A stretch of 57,747 nt of DNA from the NCBI RefSeq assembly GCF_002135315.1, contig NZ_NEGA01000021.1, forward strand, positions 1-57,747. The letters are read 5' to 3'. The notes beneath the pieces are model-generated. The model did no database searches. It was not told the DNA's origin and saw only the letters and a list, made by a program, of their open reading frames with translations. Below are positions 36,255-44,872 of this stretch, piece after piece; position 1 is the first letter of the stretch; every line of letters begins with the position of its first letter. The position numbers and the translations under genes are program-made. The stretch is from Acinetobacter sp. ANC 3903. GTDB taxonomy: Bacteria > Pseudomonadota > Gammaproteobacteria > Pseudomonadales > Moraxellaceae.

Positions 36255-37166
36255 ATGGATATTGACTCAAGACTGGTTCAAATTTTCTTTGAAATTTATA
36301 AACATAGAAGTGTTTCAAAGGCTGCAGATGCCTTGAACACTGGTCAATCGACACTCAGTATTGGCTTAAATAAATTGCGCGAACATTTTAATAATCCGCT
36401 TTTTGTACGCATTGGCAACCGTATGGAACCGACCGACCTGGCTCGGGATATTTATCCAATTGCGGTCGATTTTTTAAATAATCTGAAACTGATCAATCAT
36501 TTTAATGTTGATTTTGATCCGCTGACCTCAAATTATGAGTTTACGATCAGCATGACCGATATCAGCCACCTGGTACTGCTGCCTAAACTGGTCAACTTTC
36601 TGCGTGAAAATGCCCCGAATATTCGCTTGAATATTGTGCCGATTGATACCGATACGCCGTTAAAAATGGCGGAAGGTGACATTGATTTGGCGATTGGTTT
36701 TATACCGCAGCTGGAAGCAGGTTTTTATCAGCAGACGCTTTTCAAGCAGGAATATACGGTCATTTGCAGTCCCGAACATCCGAGGCTAAGCAATACATCT
36801 TTGTCTCAGGAAGAATTTAACCAGGAACTGCATATCGATATTTTAGCGACTGGCGGGCATTATGTGATTGAGCATGAATTGCAAAGAATTGGGGTTAAAC
36901 GCAATATTTTAATGAAATTGCCCAGCTATCTGGGGGTTGGGCTCATGATTAAATACACAGATGCAATCGCGACAATTCCGTTGTATCTGAGTCATTTTCT
37001 CACCTCCCGCGGTGACGTAAAAATTTTGACCCCGCCGTATTCATTTCCTCAATACAGCGTCAAGCAGCATTGGCATGCCCGACAACATAACAATCCTAAT
37101 CTGCAATGGCTGAGAAAAATCTGTTTTGAACTTTTTTCTGAATTTGACAGCAAAGATTTAATTTAA
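36255..37166 (+). CDS. LysR-type regulator of the gentisate operon
   Basis: A 303-residue LysR protein. The winged helix-turn-helix covers about residues 5-65 (DSRLVQIFFEIYKHRSVSKA, then ADALNTGQSTLSIGLNKLRE), followed by the effector-binding domain. It is divergent from the gentisate dioxygenase gene and probably activates it with 3-hydroxybenzoate or gentisate. No Shine-Dalgarno is apparent before either possible start. I prefer the ATG at 36255 because the longer frame (TTG at 36225) would start inside the palindromic operator. Confidence 0.85.
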   Translation: MDIDSRLVQIFFEIYKHRSVSKAADALNTGQSTLSIGLNKLREHFNNPLFVRIGNRMEPTDLARDIYPIAVDFLNNLKLINHFNVDFDPLTSNYEFTISMTDISHLVLLPKLVNFLRENAPNIRLNIVPIDTDTPLKMAEGDIDLAIGFIPQLEAGFYQQTLFKQEYTVICSPEHPRLSNTSLSQEEFNQELHIDILATGGHYVIEHELQRIGVKRNILMKLPSYLGVGLMIKYTDAIATIPLYLSHFLTSRGDVKILTPPYSFPQYSVKQHWHARQHNNPNLQWLRKICFELFSEFDSKDLI

Positions 37167-37450
37167 GCGTCAAGGCAGGATTTTTTAATCCTAGGTTTTG
37201 TAATTGATCATTCCATATATCGTTGGTTTCGGCTTAAGAGTGCTTTCTTCTAGAATATCGAAAAGGTCCTAAGCCTAAGCAGGTTTAATCAAAGTGCTTT
37301 AACCCGCCACCTAATCTTTTAAATTATAGCTGGACAATGCTGTTCTTCATTTGCCTGGACTTGGGCTATGTTTCCTATCAACAATGAACCTACTTATTAT
37401 TTAAATAACTTTTGTTGTTTCGCGTTTTTCCCTCAACTAATGTTAAAAAA
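37167..37450. other. Intergenic, convergent region
   Basis: A weak hairpin AGGATTTTTTAATCCT (37178-37193) may terminate lysR. No gene is seen in the remaining stretch up to the terminator of the opposite operon. Confidence 0.45.
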
Positions 37451-37473
37451 TCCCCAAGCTTGCTGCTTAGGGA
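37451..37473 (-). terminator. Terminator of the monooxygenase-DUF2783 unit
   Basis: The stem CCCTAAGCA/TGCTTGGGG-type hairpin on the minus strand is followed by six T, 20 bases after the DUF2783 stop. Confidence 0.75.
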
Positions 37474-37492
37474 GTTTATGGGATAAAAGACT

Positions 37493-37678
37493 TTAATTCT
37501 CAAACACTTTCGCTTGGTTAATCAGCTGTAGAAAAACAGAGCCATCCTGGATTTGATTAGCACTGAGTAAAGCCAGTTTCACTAGAAATAATTCACGCTT
37601 TTCCACTGGAATTGCATCAATACTTTCAGCCAAGTGGTCATATACTTTTTCTAAATCATCAATTGAGATTGTGCTCAT
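37493..37678 (-). CDS. DUF2783-family small protein
   Basis: A 61-residue acidic helical protein starting MSTISIDDLEKVYDHLAESI. It resembles DUF2783 proteins, which are found next to class A flavin hydroxylases in aromatic-degradation clusters. Its ATG overlaps the TGA of the monooxygenase gene (ATGA), so it is translated together with it and may be an accessory subunit. The role is not established. Confidence 0.75.
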   Translation of the reverse strand: MSTISIDDLEKVYDHLAESIDAIPVEKRELFLVKLALLSANQIQDGSVFLQLINQAKVFEN

Positions 37679-39384
37679 GCTGCTGCTCCTTCTGCAACTT
37701 CAGTAAACTGTTGGAAAGTTTGCGTCAACGCATTTTCACGGTAGCTGATCCAACGGCCGTTAATATGGTGACCAGGACGAACAAGATAAATAGCACCCAC
37801 ATCTGCAAGTAAGCGGTTTTCAGCAAGATCAGCTGTAATTGCTAAAGTACGATCCGCACCCTCAACAGCTTGTGCATCTATTGCCAAAGCAATCAGTTGT
37901 ACAGGTACACCCTTCGCTTTTAAGCTTGCAACTTCAGCAACTAATGTTTGTGACAATTGTCCTTTTTCAGTAATCGCAAGCACTGAGAATTTACCTGAGA
38001 TCGCATCATATAAGAATGCACCATCAGCAAATTTGATGTTTGGAATTAATGCACCATTTTCAGTTTGCTCTGCCATTTGTGCATTGTCATCAAACTGGCT
38101 ATTTAATGGTGAATGTGTGTAGGCATGCGGTCGTGAAGTACGCCAATGATAAAGCGGCCGTACAAATTCATGCTCTAAAGACAATGAAAGTACTGCATCA
38201 CGAAGCAATGTAAAGCCTGATGTTGGTGGCGCCATGAAGCGTGTTGATTTACCTGCTTCTGCAATGATTTCACGCGCTGCACCGACACGGTCATAGGTAT
38301 AGCTTTCAAGAAGTTTTTCAGTTGCCCAACCTTTTACAACCCCTGCCAATTTCCATGACAAATCTTGCGCATCCTGGAAACCTGTATTCGCGCCGCGTAC
38401 ACCAAAGATTGGTAGTAAGTGTGCAGAGTCGCCTACGAAAATAATGCGGTTGTGTACATAGTTATCAAGCGTTAAAGCACGCGCTGAATACACTGTGCTC
38501 CAGTCCATTTCCCATTCAAGGTGATCTTGACCAATCATTTTTAATTGATCTTGAACCGCTTTATGCAGGTTTTCAGGTTTTAATGCTTCTTCAGGTGTAA
38601 TTGATGTATCTAATTGATAGTCAAAACGCCAAATGCTGTCTGGTTCACGGTGCATTAAAATCGTATTGCCCGGGTTCCAGTCTGGAGAGAAGTAAGCCAA
38701 ACGCTCAGTTGGATAATCCAATTTGATACGGATATCTGCAATCACGAAACGACCTTCGTAGCTTGCACCTTCCATCCGAAGTTTCATACGTTCACGAATT
38801 GGTGAACGACCACCATCAGCTGCAACCACCCATTTAGAAATGTGTTTGTATTCGCCTTCAGGTGTTTGAATGGTTAAAGTCACTTGGTCATCTTTTTGAA
38901 CGTGATCAACAACGTTGTTACCCCAACGTACTTCGATGTTGTCATTTTCTTTGATACTTTCAAGCAAGAAGTGCTCTAACCAGTTTTGTTGTAGGTTATT
39001 TAATGGAGCAAATTGGTCATTTTCATTGGTTGGTGATTCCATACGGAATGCCACCTGACCTTTGTAGATCGAGTTACCATGTGTCCAAGGCAATGCTTTA
39101 GACATGATTTTTTCAGCAGCGCCTGCAGCCTGTAAAATCTCCATAGAACGTTTGGTATAAACCAAAGCACGACTACCTTCAGACAGTTGTAATTCTGAAG
39201 ACAGCAAAATGACCTTCACACCCTGTTTCGCCAACAGCAGCGCAGTGGTCATGCCAATTGGTCCGGCACCGACAATTGTTACCGTGTCTGCATCAGTGAT
39301 GACAGGTTCTTGACTGTGAAAATGCGGAAACACCTGATAATCGTAATAAAGAGATTTTCGTGGCTGCGTTGCTGGAAAATGCAT
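37675..39384 (-). CDS. FAD-dependent aromatic hydroxylase, MhpA-like
   Basis: A 569-residue class A flavoprotein monooxygenase with the dinucleotide-binding GAGPIG (39-44), DG motif VVAADGGRSPIRE, GD motif IIFVGDSAHLLPIFGVRGAN, and the C-terminal thioredoxin-like domain of the phenol-hydroxylase/MhpA group. The N-terminal 30 residues precede the usual start. It should hydroxylate a phenolic acid. The operon partners (fumarylacetoacetase, maleylacetoacetate isomerase) imply that the product is a hydroquinone of the homogentisate kind, for example from 3-hydroxyphenylacetate, but this is inference. A palindrome AAACGAT-ATCA-ATCGTTT (39412-39429) lies 28 bases upstream of the start and may be an IclR operator. 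Confidence 0.82.
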   Translation of the reverse strand: MHFPATQPRKSLYYDYQVFPHFHSQEPVITDADTVTIVGAGPIGMTTALLLAKQGVKVILLSSELQLSEGSRALVYTKRSMEILQAAGAAEKIMSKALPWTHGNSIYKGQVAFRMESPTNENDQFAPLNNLQQNWLEHFLLESIKENDNIEVRWGNNVVDHVQKDDQVTLTIQTPEGEYKHISKWVVAADGGRSPIRERMKLRMEGASYEGRFVIADIRIKLDYPTERLAYFSPDWNPGNTILMHREPDSIWRFDYQLDTSITPEEALKPENLHKAVQDQLKMIGQDHLEWEMDWSTVYSARALTLDNYVHNRIIFVGDSAHLLPIFGVRGANTGFQDAQDLSWKLAGVVKGWATEKLLESYTYDRVGAAREIIAEAGKSTRFMAPPTSGFTLLRDAVLSLSLEHEFVRPLYHWRTSRPHAYTHSPLNSQFDDNAQMAEQTENGALIPNIKFADGAFLYDAISGKFSVLAITEKGQLSQTLVAEVASLKAKGVPVQLIALAIDAQAVEGADRTLAITADLAENRLLADVGAIYLVRPGHHINGRWISYRENALTQTFQQFTEVAEGAAA

Positions 39385-39411
39385 TTCGAACTCCTTGTCC
39401 TTATTATGCTA

Positions 39412-39429
39412 AAACGATATCAATCGTTT
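39412..39429. promoter_or_regulatory. Palindrome upstream of the FAD monooxygenase gene
   Basis: A perfect 7-bp inverted repeat AAACGAT-ATCA-ATCGTTT lies directly before the monooxygenase Shine-Dalgarno region. It differs from the TTACGTA-type palindromes at 40449-40483, so a different regulator may bind here. Confidence 0.5.
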
Positions 39430-39552
39430 AATTAAAATCATGCACATGCAATTCAGTTAAACACTGAGATTGAATGTTTTCTTATCATCTTTTCATTTTC
39501 GCAATGATGCTGGCAGATCCTTTGCAGCCCGATGAACCTTCATAGCCCTTTT

Positions 39553-40338
39553 CTATGTTTGTCCTTTGGTCACAAAATCTGTAAGTGCCTGAGCAGTGGC
39601 TTTTAAAATACGGACTTTTTCATGTTCAAAATCCATCGGTAAATACGCCTCATTGCCCAGTGCTGCAATACAGAACTCAATGTCACCGTGAATATTAAAA
39701 ACCGGGACACAAAACGAGTTCACACCTACCAACATATCGCCTGAAACAGTTGCTGCACCTTGAGCAACAATGCCCTGTTTCATGTCTAAAAATTCATTCC
39801 AGTTTGCCGGATAAACCTGCACACCCTGTTTCTGTTTGTCCCGCCATTCACGTTCAAGTAAAGGGCGAACCACGTTTTCTGGCATAAAGCTCGCAAATGC
39901 ACGACCCGTTGCCGAATTGAGTAATGGCATGATTGAACCCACTCGGGTGATGACCGAAACCGGCTGATCAGGTTCAATAAACTGCACAATCAATGGCCCT
40001 TGCGAGGTCCAGCGACTGATTTGCAAGCCACAATGAATTTCACGATGCAAAGCCTGAATATAGGGCTGCGCTGCCTGTATCACATCGGTACGCTGAATAC
40101 ATTGCAAGCCCAGTCGCCATGCCTGATCACCCAATGCATAACGTCCGTCTTCAAGCTGCTTGGCATAATTCATGCGCACCAAACTCACCACATAGCGGTG
40201 CACTTTTGCCGGATGCATCGCCAAAGCCTCAGCCAGTTCCTTCAGCATCATGGGATTACGATGTGCAATTAAGGCATCAAGCACACCTAGACCCACTTCC
40301 AAGGATTGCACACCAGCTTGTGTTTTTTCTTCAGACAT
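39553..40338 (-). CDS. IclR-family transcriptional regulator
   Basis: A 261-residue IclR protein: an N-terminal winged helix (SLEVGLGVLDALIAHRNPMM, then LKELAEALAMHPAKVHRYVV) and a C-terminal effector-binding domain (VSGDMLVGVNSFCVPVFNIH). The ATG at 40338 is preceded by GAGAG at ten bases; the longer frame to 40437 would overlap the control region. It lies between the FAD monooxygenase gene and the divergent fahA operon, so it probably regulates both. Aromatic IclR relatives such as PobR and HmgR bind pathway intermediates. Confidence 0.85.
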   Translation of the reverse strand: MSEEKTQAGVQSLEVGLGVLDALIAHRNPMMLKELAEALAMHPAKVHRYVVSLVRMNYAKQLEDGRYALGDQAWRLGLQCIQRTDVIQAAQPYIQALHREIHCGLQISRWTSQGPLIVQFIEPDQPVSVITRVGSIMPLLNSATGRAFASFMPENVVRPLLEREWRDKQKQGVQVYPANWNEFLDMKQGIVAQGAATVSGDMLVGVNSFCVPVFNIHGDIEFCIAALGNEAYLPMDFEHEKVRILKATAQALTDFVTKGQT

Positions 40339-40448
40339 TAGTCGATAACTCTCATTTTTAATGGCGCCTATTCTACCCGAAGCCATCTGATTACCAAAAA
40401 TCAAACCGCATGAGAGCATCGAGAAATCTCTATTCAATAATTTTAAAT

Positions 40449-40483
40449 TTACGTAATACGTAATTTATTTATGTATTGCGTAA
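40449..40483. promoter_or_regulatory. Two palindromic sites upstream of the fahA operon
   Basis: TTACGTAATACGTAA (40449-40463) is a near-perfect 15-bp palindrome, and TTATGTATTGCGTAA (40469-40483) is a relaxed copy. Their centres are 20 bases apart, about two helical turns, which would put two dimers on the same face of the DNA. The IclR protein encoded next door is the natural candidate to bind. Confidence 0.65.
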
Positions 40484-40686
40484 TTTATGAAAATCAGTAT
40501 GATGAGATTAATCCCAAAAATCAATAGGTCTTAGACTTCAGATTCATGATTTTTTATAAAAATATATAAGTTATTGTTTTTAATATTTTTATATTTAATT
40601 TACCTGCTGATTTTAAGCCGATTTGAAACAAAAATTGATATCAGGGTTTTATTCAACCCTGGTGGTTTTACATAAGGAACGTGGAC

Positions 40687-41967
40687 ATGACTCGCCAATT
40701 AAAATCGTTTATTGAGGTTGCTCAAGATTCAGATTTCCCCATTCAGAACTTGCCTTACGGCGTATTTAGTGAGACGGCTGAAGGCCCACGCCGTATTGGT
40801 GTGGCCTTGGGTGAATGGGTGGTTGATCTTGCAGCATTGGAAGCAAATAGCTATTTAGCCATTCAGTCGGGGGAACAGTATTTTAATCAGCCGACCTTGA
40901 ACAAATTTATTGATTCAGGCAAAGCCAACTGGTCGAAAGTACGCGCAGAACTACAAAACTTGTTATCTGCAGACAATGCCGAATTACGTGATAACACTGC
41001 ACTTCGTGAGCAGGTGTTCTTTAAGCAAGCAGAGGTAACATTGCACCTACCTGTTCATGTTCCTGGCTATACAGATTTCTATTCTTCTAAAGAACATGCA
41101 ACAAACGTAGGTTGCATGTTCCGCGACCCTAAAAATGCACTTTTAGCAAACTGGTCAGAGCTTCCTGTAGGTTATAACGGCCGTGCAAGTTCTGTGATTG
41201 TCAGCGGTACTGACATTGTTCGCCCATCTGGTCAAATCAAACTTCCAACTGAAGATCGTCCTCAATTCTCAGCATGTCGTAAGCTCGACTTTGAATTAGA
41301 AACGGGCTTTATCATTGGTAAACCAAACACATTGGGCGAGCCAATTTCAATTGAAAATGCATGGGATCACATCTTCGGGATGGTGTTATTCAATGACTGG
41401 TCTGCTCGTGATTTACAACAATGGGAATACGTGCCACTCGGTCCATTCAACTCAAAAACATTCGCATCTTCAATTTCTCCATGGATCGTGACTTTAGAAG
41501 CACTTGCGCCATTTAAAATCAGCTCACCTGTTCAAGAACCACAGCCATTGGCTTACTTACGTGAAGACCATTCAGCAAACAGCTACGACATTCACCTGTC
41601 TGTAGAAATTCAAGCCGAGCAGGCTGAACAGGCTGACGTGATTTGTGAAACAAACTTCAAATACATGTACTGGTCGATGGCACAGCAACTTGTACACCAC
41701 ACCATTGCTGGCTGTAACGTACAAGTGGGTGACTTGATGGGCTCAGGTACCATTTCAGGTCCAACTCCAGATTCTTATGGGTCTTTACTCGAAATCAGCT
41801 GGAATGCGACTAAACCCTTAACTCTGAGCAATGGCGAACAACGTACCTTTATTCAGGATGGCGACACCGTGATCATGAAAGGTCACTGCGAAAAAAATGG
41901 TCTACGTATTGGTTTCGGTGAAGTGACAGGTAAGATTTTGCCTGCAGTGAAATTCGATTTCCAATAA
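40687..41967 (+). CDS. fahA: Fumarylacetoacetase
   Basis: A 426-residue fumarylacetoacetase, full family length. HVPGYTDFYSSKEHATNVGC carries the catalytic His and metal-binding Asp, and the central MVLFNDWSARDLQQWEYVPL then GPFNSKTFASSISPW are strongly conserved. It cleaves fumarylacetoacetate to fumarate and acetoacetate. AAGGA eight bases before the ATG at 40687 sets the start; a GTG two codons earlier has poor spacing. It leads a unit fahA-maiA-VOC-CoA-transferase. The next step, activation of acetoacetate, is provided by the two CoA-transferase genes downstream. Confidence 0.93.
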   Translation: MTRQLKSFIEVAQDSDFPIQNLPYGVFSETAEGPRRIGVALGEWVVDLAALEANSYLAIQSGEQYFNQPTLNKFIDSGKANWSKVRAELQNLLSADNAELRDNTALREQVFFKQAEVTLHLPVHVPGYTDFYSSKEHATNVGCMFRDPKNALLANWSELPVGYNGRASSVIVSGTDIVRPSGQIKLPTEDRPQFSACRKLDFELETGFIIGKPNTLGEPISIENAWDHIFGMVLFNDWSARDLQQWEYVPLGPFNSKTFASSISPWIVTLEALAPFKISSPVQEPQPLAYLREDHSANSYDIHLSVEIQAEQAEQADVICETNFKYMYWSMAQQLVHHTIAGCNVQVGDLMGSGTISGPTPDSYGSLLEISWNATKPLTLSNGEQRTFIQDGDTVIMKGHCEKNGLRIGFGEVTGKILPAVKFDFQ

Positions 41968-41985
41968 GGTCATAGGACAGATCAC

Positions 41986-42627
41986 ATGCAACTGTATACC
42001 TATTTTCGTAGTTCAGCAGCGTACCGTGTACGCATTGCGCTGAATTTAAAAGGTTTAAATGCCGATTATATTCCTGTGCATTTGGTCAATAACGGCGGCG
42101 AACAACATAGCGATGCCTATAAAGCAGTGAATCCTTCTGAACTTGTACCGACATGGGTTGAAGATGAGTTTCAGCTGAGCCAGTCATTGAGCATTCTAGA
42201 ATACTTAAATGAACAACATCCTGAGGTGGCTTTGCTCCCTCCTCAAGATACACAGCAACGTGCCTTGGTTCGTGCATTCAGCTTAACAATTGCTTGTGAT
42301 ATTCACCCATTGAACAACCTACGTGTTTTGCAATATCTCAGCGGCACTTTACAAGTGACTGATGAGCAAAAAACCACATGGTACAAACACTGGGTTGAAA
42401 CAGGTTTTAAAACACTTGAAGCCCTACTTGCTCAATCGAATGGCAAGTTCTGCTTCGGTGAACAAGCAACCATTGCAGATTGTTGCTTAATTCCTCAATT
42501 TTACAACGCACTACGCTTCAATGTGGATTTATCTGCATATCCAAAAATCGAAGCCATTTATAACCACTGCAATACGCTTGAAGCATTTAAAAATGCTGCC
42601 CCAGAAGCACAGCAAGAAGCTGCATAA
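41986..42627 (+). CDS. maiA: Maleylacetoacetate isomerase (zeta-class GST)
   Basis: A 213-residue zeta-class glutathione transferase with the signature FRSSAAYRVRIALNLKGL (about 7-24) and QSLSILEYLNEQHPE. It isomerises maleylacetoacetate to fumarylacetoacetate with glutathione, the step before FahA, and lies 18 bases downstream of fahA. Compared with the isomerase at 33186 it retains the standard SSxxxRVRI glutathione site. Confidence 0.92.
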   Translation: MQLYTYFRSSAAYRVRIALNLKGLNADYIPVHLVNNGGEQHSDAYKAVNPSELVPTWVEDEFQLSQSLSILEYLNEQHPEVALLPPQDTQQRALVRAFSLTIACDIHPLNNLRVLQYLSGTLQVTDEQKTTWYKHWVETGFKTLEALLAQSNGKFCFGEQATIADCCLIPQFYNALRFNVDLSAYPKIEAIYNHCNTLEAFKNAAPEAQQEAA

Positions 42628-42647
42628 TTTAAGATAAGGACATTCAT

Positions 42648-43223
42648 ATGGCGATACAAATCGAAAAAATTCACCACGTGGCTTACCGCTGTAAAGATGC
42701 CAAAGAAACGGTGGATTGGTACAAAAAGAACCTCAACATGGATTTCATCTTGGCCTTTGCTGAAGACTATGTACCTTCAACCAAAGCTTTTGACCCATAC
42801 ATGCATTTATTCCTGGATGCAGGTAATGGTAACGTTTTGGCATTCTTTGAGCTTCCAACACAACCTGAAATGGGCCGTGACGAAAACACGCCTAAATGGG
42901 TTCAGCACATTGCATTAAAAGTCAAAGACCGTGCTGCATTGATTGAAGCAAAAGAACATTTAGAAGCCAATGGTGTGAATGTTCTTGGTATTACCAATCA
43001 CGGTATCTTCCACTCAATTTACTTCTTCGATCCTAATGGTCACCGCTTAGAGTTGGCGTATGACGACGAAAAAGCGCCAGCGAAAATCGCCATGATTACT
43101 GAAGAAATGAAATACGAAATGCTGGAAGAATGGTCGAAGACCAAACGTGCGCCACACCACACACACTTCCTTCATGCAGATGAGCTAGAAAATAATTCTG
43201 CTACTGCAAAAGTTGATCACTGA
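42648..43223 (+). CDS. VOC-fold metalloenzyme, possible ring-cleavage dioxygenase
   Basis: A 191-residue vicinal-oxygen-chelate protein with two beta-alpha modules. Candidate metal ligands are His9 or His10 (IHHVAY), His87 (VQHIALKV) and Glu135 (GHRLELAYD), the standard H-H-E triad; His118 and Tyr125 are placed as in type I extradiol dioxygenases. The operon has no homogentisate dioxygenase of the cupin type, so this enzyme may open the ring of a hydroquinone, as LinE-like enzymes do. Alternatives are a glyoxalase or an isomerase. It lies 20 bases after maiA and 19 bases before the CoA-transferase. Confidence 0.7.
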   Translation: MAIQIEKIHHVAYRCKDAKETVDWYKKNLNMDFILAFAEDYVPSTKAFDPYMHLFLDAGNGNVLAFFELPTQPEMGRDENTPKWVQHIALKVKDRAALIEAKEHLEANGVNVLGITNHGIFHSIYFFDPNGHRLELAYDDEKAPAKIAMITEEMKYEMLEEWSKTKRAPHHTHFLHADELENNSATAKVDH

Positions 43224-43242
43224 TTTTTAAAGGATTAGAGAC

Positions 43243-43944
43243 GTGAATAAATTGGTTGCAAGTGCTGCTGAAGCACTTGATGGCATCATAGCAGATGGAC
43301 AAATCTTAGCCGTTGGTGGTTTTGGTCTTTGCGGTATTCCTGAAGCACTGATTGATGCATTAAAAGAAACAGGCGTTAAAAATCTAACCTGTATTTCCAA
43401 CAATGCTGGTGTTGATGATTTTGGTTTGGGCAAATTACTCCAAACCAAGCAGATCAAAAAAATGATTTCATCCTATGTTGGTGAAAACAAAGAATTTGAA
43501 CGCCAGTACTTAAATGGTGAGCTTGAAGTTGAACTTACTCCACAAGGCACGTTAGCCGAAAAATTACGTTCAGGTGGTGCTGGTATTCCTGCATTTTACA
43601 CCCGTACAGGTGTCGGCACTTTAATTGCTGAGGGCAAAGAAGTGCGTGAATTTGATGGCAAAGAATACATTCTTGAACCATCACTGACTGCGGATGTTGC
43701 TTTGGTGAAAGCTTATAAAGCAGATAAGGCAGGCAATCTGGTATTCCGCAAAACTGCGCGTAACTTTAACCCTGAATGTGCTGTTGCAGGCAAATTCACG
43801 ATAGTCGAAGTAGAACAAGTGGTTGAAATTGGCGATATTGATCCGGATGACATTCATTTGCCTGGCATCTATGTCAACCGCATAGTGGTGAATACTTCAC
43901 CTGAAAAACGCATTGAACAAATGACTTTAAAAGCGGAGGCATAA
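43243..43944 (+). CDS. scoA: 3-Oxoacid CoA-transferase subunit A
   Basis: A 233-residue alpha subunit of a family I CoA-transferase. [20 protein letters not shown] (CoA-binding glycine-rich loop, about 22-41) and [20 protein letters not shown] are marks of the family. With subunit B it transfers CoA from succinyl-CoA to acetoacetate released by FahA, giving acetoacetyl-CoA. The start is GTG with AAAGGA upstream. It ends two bases before subunit B. Confidence 0.9.
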   Translation: MNKLVASAAEALDGIIADGQILAVGGFGLCGIPEALIDALKETGVKNLTCISNNAGVDDFGLGKLLQTKQIKKMISSYVGENKEFERQYLNGELEVELTPQGTLAEKLRSGGAGIPAFYTRTGVGTLIAEGKEVREFDGKEYILEPSLTADVALVKAYKADKAGNLVFRKTARNFNPECAVAGKFTIVEVEQVVEIGDIDPDDIHLPGIYVNRIVVNTSPEKRIEQMTLKAEA

Positions 43945-43946
43945 TC

Positions 43947-44594
43947 ATGGCTTGGACTCGCAATGAAATGGCGCAGCGCGCTGCTTTGGAACTTGAAGAC
44001 GGCTTCTATGTCAATTTGGGGATTGGCTTGCCGACTTTGGTTGCCAACTACATTCCAGAAAACATCAATGTTTGGCTGCAGTCTGAAAATGGCCTGCTGG
44101 GCATCGATGAATTCCCAACTGCGGAAACTGTAGATGCTGACTTGATTAATGCTGGCAAGCAAACCGTCACTGCCCGCAAAGGTGCAGCCTTCTTCTCTAG
44201 CTCGGAATCGTTTGCCATGATCCGCGGCGGCCACGTGAATATCGCTATTCTTGGCGCTATGGAAGTATCTTCAAGCGGCGATCTAGCGAACTGGATGATT
44301 CCAGGCAAGAAAGTCAAAGGTATGGGTGGCGCAATGGACTTGGTTGCTGGCGTTCAGAAAGTTGTGGTGCTTATGGAACACAATGCCAAAGACGGCAGCG
44401 CGAAAGTTGTTCCTCAATGCGCTCTGCCATTAACTGGCAAAGGTGTCGTCAATCGCGTGATTACCGATCTTGGCGTATTGGACATCACTGAGCGTGGAGT
44501 GGTATTGGTTGAATTAGCAAAAGATGTGACTCTTGAACAGATCAAAGCTGCTACAGGTGTTGAACTCATCACGGATGCGCTGGAAGCTGCTTAA
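43947..44594 (+). CDS. scoB: 3-Oxoacid CoA-transferase subunit B
   Basis: A 215-residue beta subunit. The catalytic Glu lies in QSENGLLGI (about residue 50), and [17 protein letters not shown] and [19 protein letters not shown] are conserved. Together with subunit A it yields acetoacetyl-CoA, which needs a thiolase to give acetyl-CoA. The thiolase gene that follows is truncated. A strong terminator (44615-44640) lies directly after this gene. Confidence 0.92.
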   Translation: MAWTRNEMAQRAALELEDGFYVNLGIGLPTLVANYIPENINVWLQSENGLLGIDEFPTAETVDADLINAGKQTVTARKGAAFFSSSESFAMIRGGHVNIAILGAMEVSSSGDLANWMIPGKKVKGMGGAMDLVAGVQKVVVLMEHNAKDGSAKVVPQCALPLTGKGVVNRVITDLGVLDITERGVVLVELAKDVTLEQIKAATGVELITDALEAA

Positions 44595-44614
44595 GCTTCC
44601 CCCCTTACATATTC

Positions 44615-44640
44615 ATCAAAGCAGCTTCGGCTGCTTTGAT
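44615..44640 (+). terminator. Terminator of the fahA-scoB operon
   Basis: An 11-bp perfect stem ATCAAAGCAGC-TTCG-GCTGCTTTGAT with the stable TTCG loop, 20 bases after scoB. The T-run that follows is short and interrupted. Confidence 0.85.
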
Positions 44641-44673
44641 TGTATTTATACTGCTGAAATAACGAGAAATCGC

Positions 44674-44818
44674 ATGAAAAAAATTGTCATTGCTGCTAGC
44701 CGTATTGCTATGGGCAACTTCCAAGGTAGCCTGTCCAGCTTAAGTGCACCTCAACTAGGTGCAGCTGCGGTGGTGACAGCCTAACTCAACATGTAAATAT
44801 CTCATCTATCGATATTTA
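44674..44818 (+). pseudogene. Acetyl-CoA acetyltransferase (thiolase), N-terminal fragment
   Basis: The frame MKKIVIAASRIAMGNFQGSL then SSLSAPQLGAAAVVTA is the N-terminus of a thiolase such as AtoB. It stops after 36 codons, while family members have about 390. Restoring one base near 44782 would continue the thiolase-like reading LTQHVNISSIDI up to about 44818; beyond this nothing of the gene remains. It would have split the acetoacetyl-CoA made by the CoA-transferase. The break adjoins the restriction island, so the island's arrival probably removed the rest. Confidence 0.75.
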
Positions 44819-44872
44819 ACATATCCGATGTTACCCAATTTAACCCAAGCGAAAAATCACAAGTTATGAATC

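Noticed and set aside
37675..39384. Reading the 569-residue flavoprotein as a tetracycline-inactivating monooxygenase
   Set aside because: It shares the FAD fold, but the C-terminal thioredoxin-like domain, the DUF2783 partner and the catabolic operon fit aromatic hydroxylation.
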